DNA from: Syngnathus acus
Taxonomy: Eukaryota > Chordata > Actinopteri > Syngnathiformes > Syngnathidae
Assembly (NCBI RefSeq): GCF_901709675.1
Contig: NC_051105.1
Span: 14,270,604 to 14,334,603, forward strand
Direction: 5' to 3'
DNA: 64,000 nt
How positions within the stretch are numbered: position 1 is the stretch's first letter; each line of letters opens with the position of its first letter. Of this stretch, positions 62,103 through 64,000 are shown in pieces. A model generated the notes under the pieces. The model did no database searches, was not told where the DNA came from, and was given only the letters and a program-made list of their open reading frames with translations. Both the position numbers and the translations under genes were made by a program.

Positions 62103-62960
62103 CGACTTGTTATTCATGCTATAGTTATCTGATACATAGTTTTATTTTGTGTAGCAACTTGTATATTGTTAGAGTTCAGTTGTTTCCGATTGCCTGGGGA
62201 GGCCATGAAGACAGCAGGGGGGAGGAGACGGGAAGAGAGATCCGGGGCGCTTTGTTGGAGTGAGGCTACACACACGGTATGTTGGCTCGTATGTTGAACC
62301 CTTGTTTTGTGAAATAAAGAGCCGGTTACCAAACCCACGACTTGCCTGGTACTTTGGTAACGCTACAATATAGTTACAGTTGTATGCAAAAGTTTGGGCA
62401 CCCCTGATCATTTTCATGATTTTCCTTTATAATTCATTGGTTGTTCGGATCAGCAATTTCAGTTAAATATATCATATAGCAGACAAACACAGTAATATTT
62501 GAGAAGTGAAATGAAGTTTATAGGATTTACAGAAGGTGTGCAATCATTACTTGAACAAAAGTAGGCAGGTGCATAAATTTGGGCACTCCAACAGAAAAAT
62601 GACATCAATATTTAGTAGATCCTCCTTTTGCAGAAATAACAGCCTCTAAACGCTTCCTATAGCTTCACTGTGTTTGTCTGCTATAAGATATATTTAACTG
62701 AAATTGCTGATCCGAACAACCAATGATGTATTAAGGAAAATCTTGAAAATGATCAGGGGTGCCCAAACTTTTGCATACGACTATATAGATCTGTGGAATA
62801 ATTGGAGCCTCAACTGACGACGAATCTGACGTCAGCGGCGCATCTACTTCCGGAGTCAGCTGCGGTGTGACACAGAGGACGAAGATTTCGATGGATTTAA
62901 TGATTTGGAGTGACACGGATGGTTGGATAGAATTGATATTTATGTAATAGTTGTAAATTT
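62103..62960 (+). mobile_element. Fragment of an 'ATAAGTCGC' element with a Tc1 MITE inside
   Basis: TTATTCATGCTATAGTTATC leads to the complete TGTAGC...GCTACA module (62150-62367), then after the MITE (62377-62783) to TCTGTGGAATAATTGGAGCC, CRE TGACGTCA (62827-62834) and the unit SDTEDEDFDGFNDLE-stop-like (about 62866-62915). No terminal TIR remains on either side. Confidence 0.75.
62377..62783. mobile_element. Tc1-type MITE, 407 bp
   Basis: The left end CAGTTGTATGCAAAAGTTTG and the inverse CAAACTTTTGCATACGACTA are flanked by TA. GGGCACCCCTGATCATTTTC is inverted at the right end. The centre keeps a scrap of a transposase gene (AGCCTCTAAACGCTTCCTAT) from an internally deleted element. Confidence 0.9.
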
Positions 62961-63057
62961 CAATATACGACGATGTTTGTCATAGACACATTTATTTAGC
63001 CACGTTTCTCACTGCAACCGCACTCACAGGCTGAACAGCAAAAACTAGCAACACTTA

Positions 63058-63511
63058 CTTGTGAAATAAAATATTACCTGTAATACGCATTTTGTTATTT
63101 GCTGATTGAAACTGCTAATTAAACTGTGAATTGAAACTAATAGGTAGAGAACTGAACTCTCGCTCTTTATATAGCTGACGTGTCTTGCGCATCCGTTCTG
63201 CGCATACTGTCATGGCGGCCTCCGTATGATATCCGGTATGCGATGGAGATTAAAAAACAAACAATATTTGACAATAACACACCATCAAGGATTGCGTCAT
63301 CGCATCAAACGATGTGTCGTCAATTATGAATTTTACTGACTAAGTGTGTTGGGCAGGATGGCTGACGACAAACAAGAAGAAAGGTGTGATTTCAAGTTTT
63401 ATTTCGAGGGAGATTTTCTTCAAAAATTGTTGTACCCATGCATAATGCGCACCCCAGATTTTAGGACAATAAATTAGTTAAATTTTGCGCATTATGCATG
63501 GGAAATCACGG
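63058..63511. mobile_element. Truncated 'GTATAATGCGC' element
   Basis: The inverse of the left half of 42899-44003: GAAATAAAATATTACCTGTA, CTCTTTATATAGCTGACGTG (TATA block), CCGTATGATATCCGGT, AATTATGAATTTTACTGAC, and the end GCGCATTATGCATGGGAAAT with TA at 63512-63513. One TIR is missing. Confidence 0.82.
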
Positions 63512-63514
63512 TAA

Positions 63515-64000
63515 TGGAAAAAAAATGTAATCCGTTCCAAGACAACAAAAAAACGCCTTTTTTAAGCATGTTTTCATTTGCGCATTTTTGTTCAATCGCG
63601 CAAATGCAGCGCACCGCTGAACGCGCAACCGTAGCGTGCCGCCGACCGCGCAACTGCACCGCGCTGGTCGCATGATTGTGACAGAGCCGTCGCTGAAATT
63701 TAGAAAATATTTTTAAAGTCCCGATGTACTTTCCAAAATTTAAGTGGACCTCAGTGCGCAGGGAGCTTAATTTGGTCCGATCGCGCAACCGCAGTGCGCC
63801 GGGCGCTCACTGTCGCATTGCTTTAAGAGCGTCTTTTAGGATGGCTTTACTGCTCCCACTTGCTTTCTTTAGAGGCATGATTAGGGGTTAATACAATCCT
63901 CAAAGTAACAAAAATACAATAACAACGGACTCAGTCGGCATCCGGACCGTGCGGTCGGGTTTTCTCAGGTCCTCTCGGCTCATCTCGTGAGGTTCGACCT
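63515..64000. mobile_element. Partial 'CAGTCAAACC' element running off the window
   Basis: It lacks its left TIR, starting at GGAAAAAAAATGTAATCCG. It then follows 16380-16890 closely (TTTAAGCATTTTTTCATTTG-like, GCGCAACTGCACCGCGCTGG, GTTCGACCT). The right end lies beyond 64000. Confidence 0.85.

Overview
Vertebrate nuclear DNA, almost certainly a ray-finned (teleost) fish. The window is a stretch of one large, intron-rich gene on the + strand whose introns are packed with transposable elements (TEs) typical of teleosts: Rex3/RTE-like, L2-like and other LINEs, tRNA-derived SINEs, Tc1/mariner elements with long inverted ends, hAT elements with 8-bp target duplications, and many TA-flanked elements with long terminal inverted repeats (TIRs). 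A pipefish-like TE-rich genome is a guess only.

Host gene: eight exons (6496-6588, 12425-12597, 17703-17795, 18060-18226, 27166-27217, 29157-29501, 31220-31357, 55803-56027) join in frame with AG/GT borders. They encode about 428 continuous residues of the RAB3 GTPase-activating protein catalytic subunit (rab3gap1), roughly residues 325-763 of the human protein as I recall it. Earlier and later exons lie outside the window. The last exon carries the arginine that corresponds to the reported catalytic Arg728 of the human protein. No second host gene was seen.

Layout: 1-6.4 kb holds the end of a hAT composite, a 251-bp tandem duplication, a SINE, and a 3.5-kb hAT/ZBED-like element filled with later insertions that ends 66 bp before the first exon. 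6.8-11.6 kb is an old minus-strand LINE split by a second LINE, which is itself split by a hAT MITE. 12.9-16.3 kb is a three-layer nest of TA-flanked elements. 18.5-27.1 kb holds a hAT with a LINE inside, a 5-kb disrupted Tc1 element, a nearly intact Tc1 element with one stop codon, and a MITE. 27.7-31.2 kb carries a hAT composite and two 'ATAAGTCGC' elements in short introns. The 24.4-kb intron (31.4-55.8 kb) contains a complete-looking Rex3-like LINE (1059-residue ORF, 14-bp target duplication) inside another element, an L2-like LINE, a LINE with separate endonuclease and reverse transcriptase ORFs, a second L2-like LINE inside a hAT composite, and a dead Tc1 element. 56-64 kb repeats the same families.

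The most interesting signals are relationships among the repeats. Several families share a CCGTATT-type TIR, a TA target and a short subterminal motif. One family ('ATAAGTCGC') carries tandem copies of an acidic peptide-plus-stop, AATAAA signals and full CRE palindromes. Another ('GTATAATGCGC') carries a TATA box, YY1-like and NRF1-like sites and a splice donor. A hAT with a TA-flanked element inside it recurs three times with the inner element at the same site. Names for TE superfamilies are inferred from ends, target duplications and protein motifs; no database search was possible.
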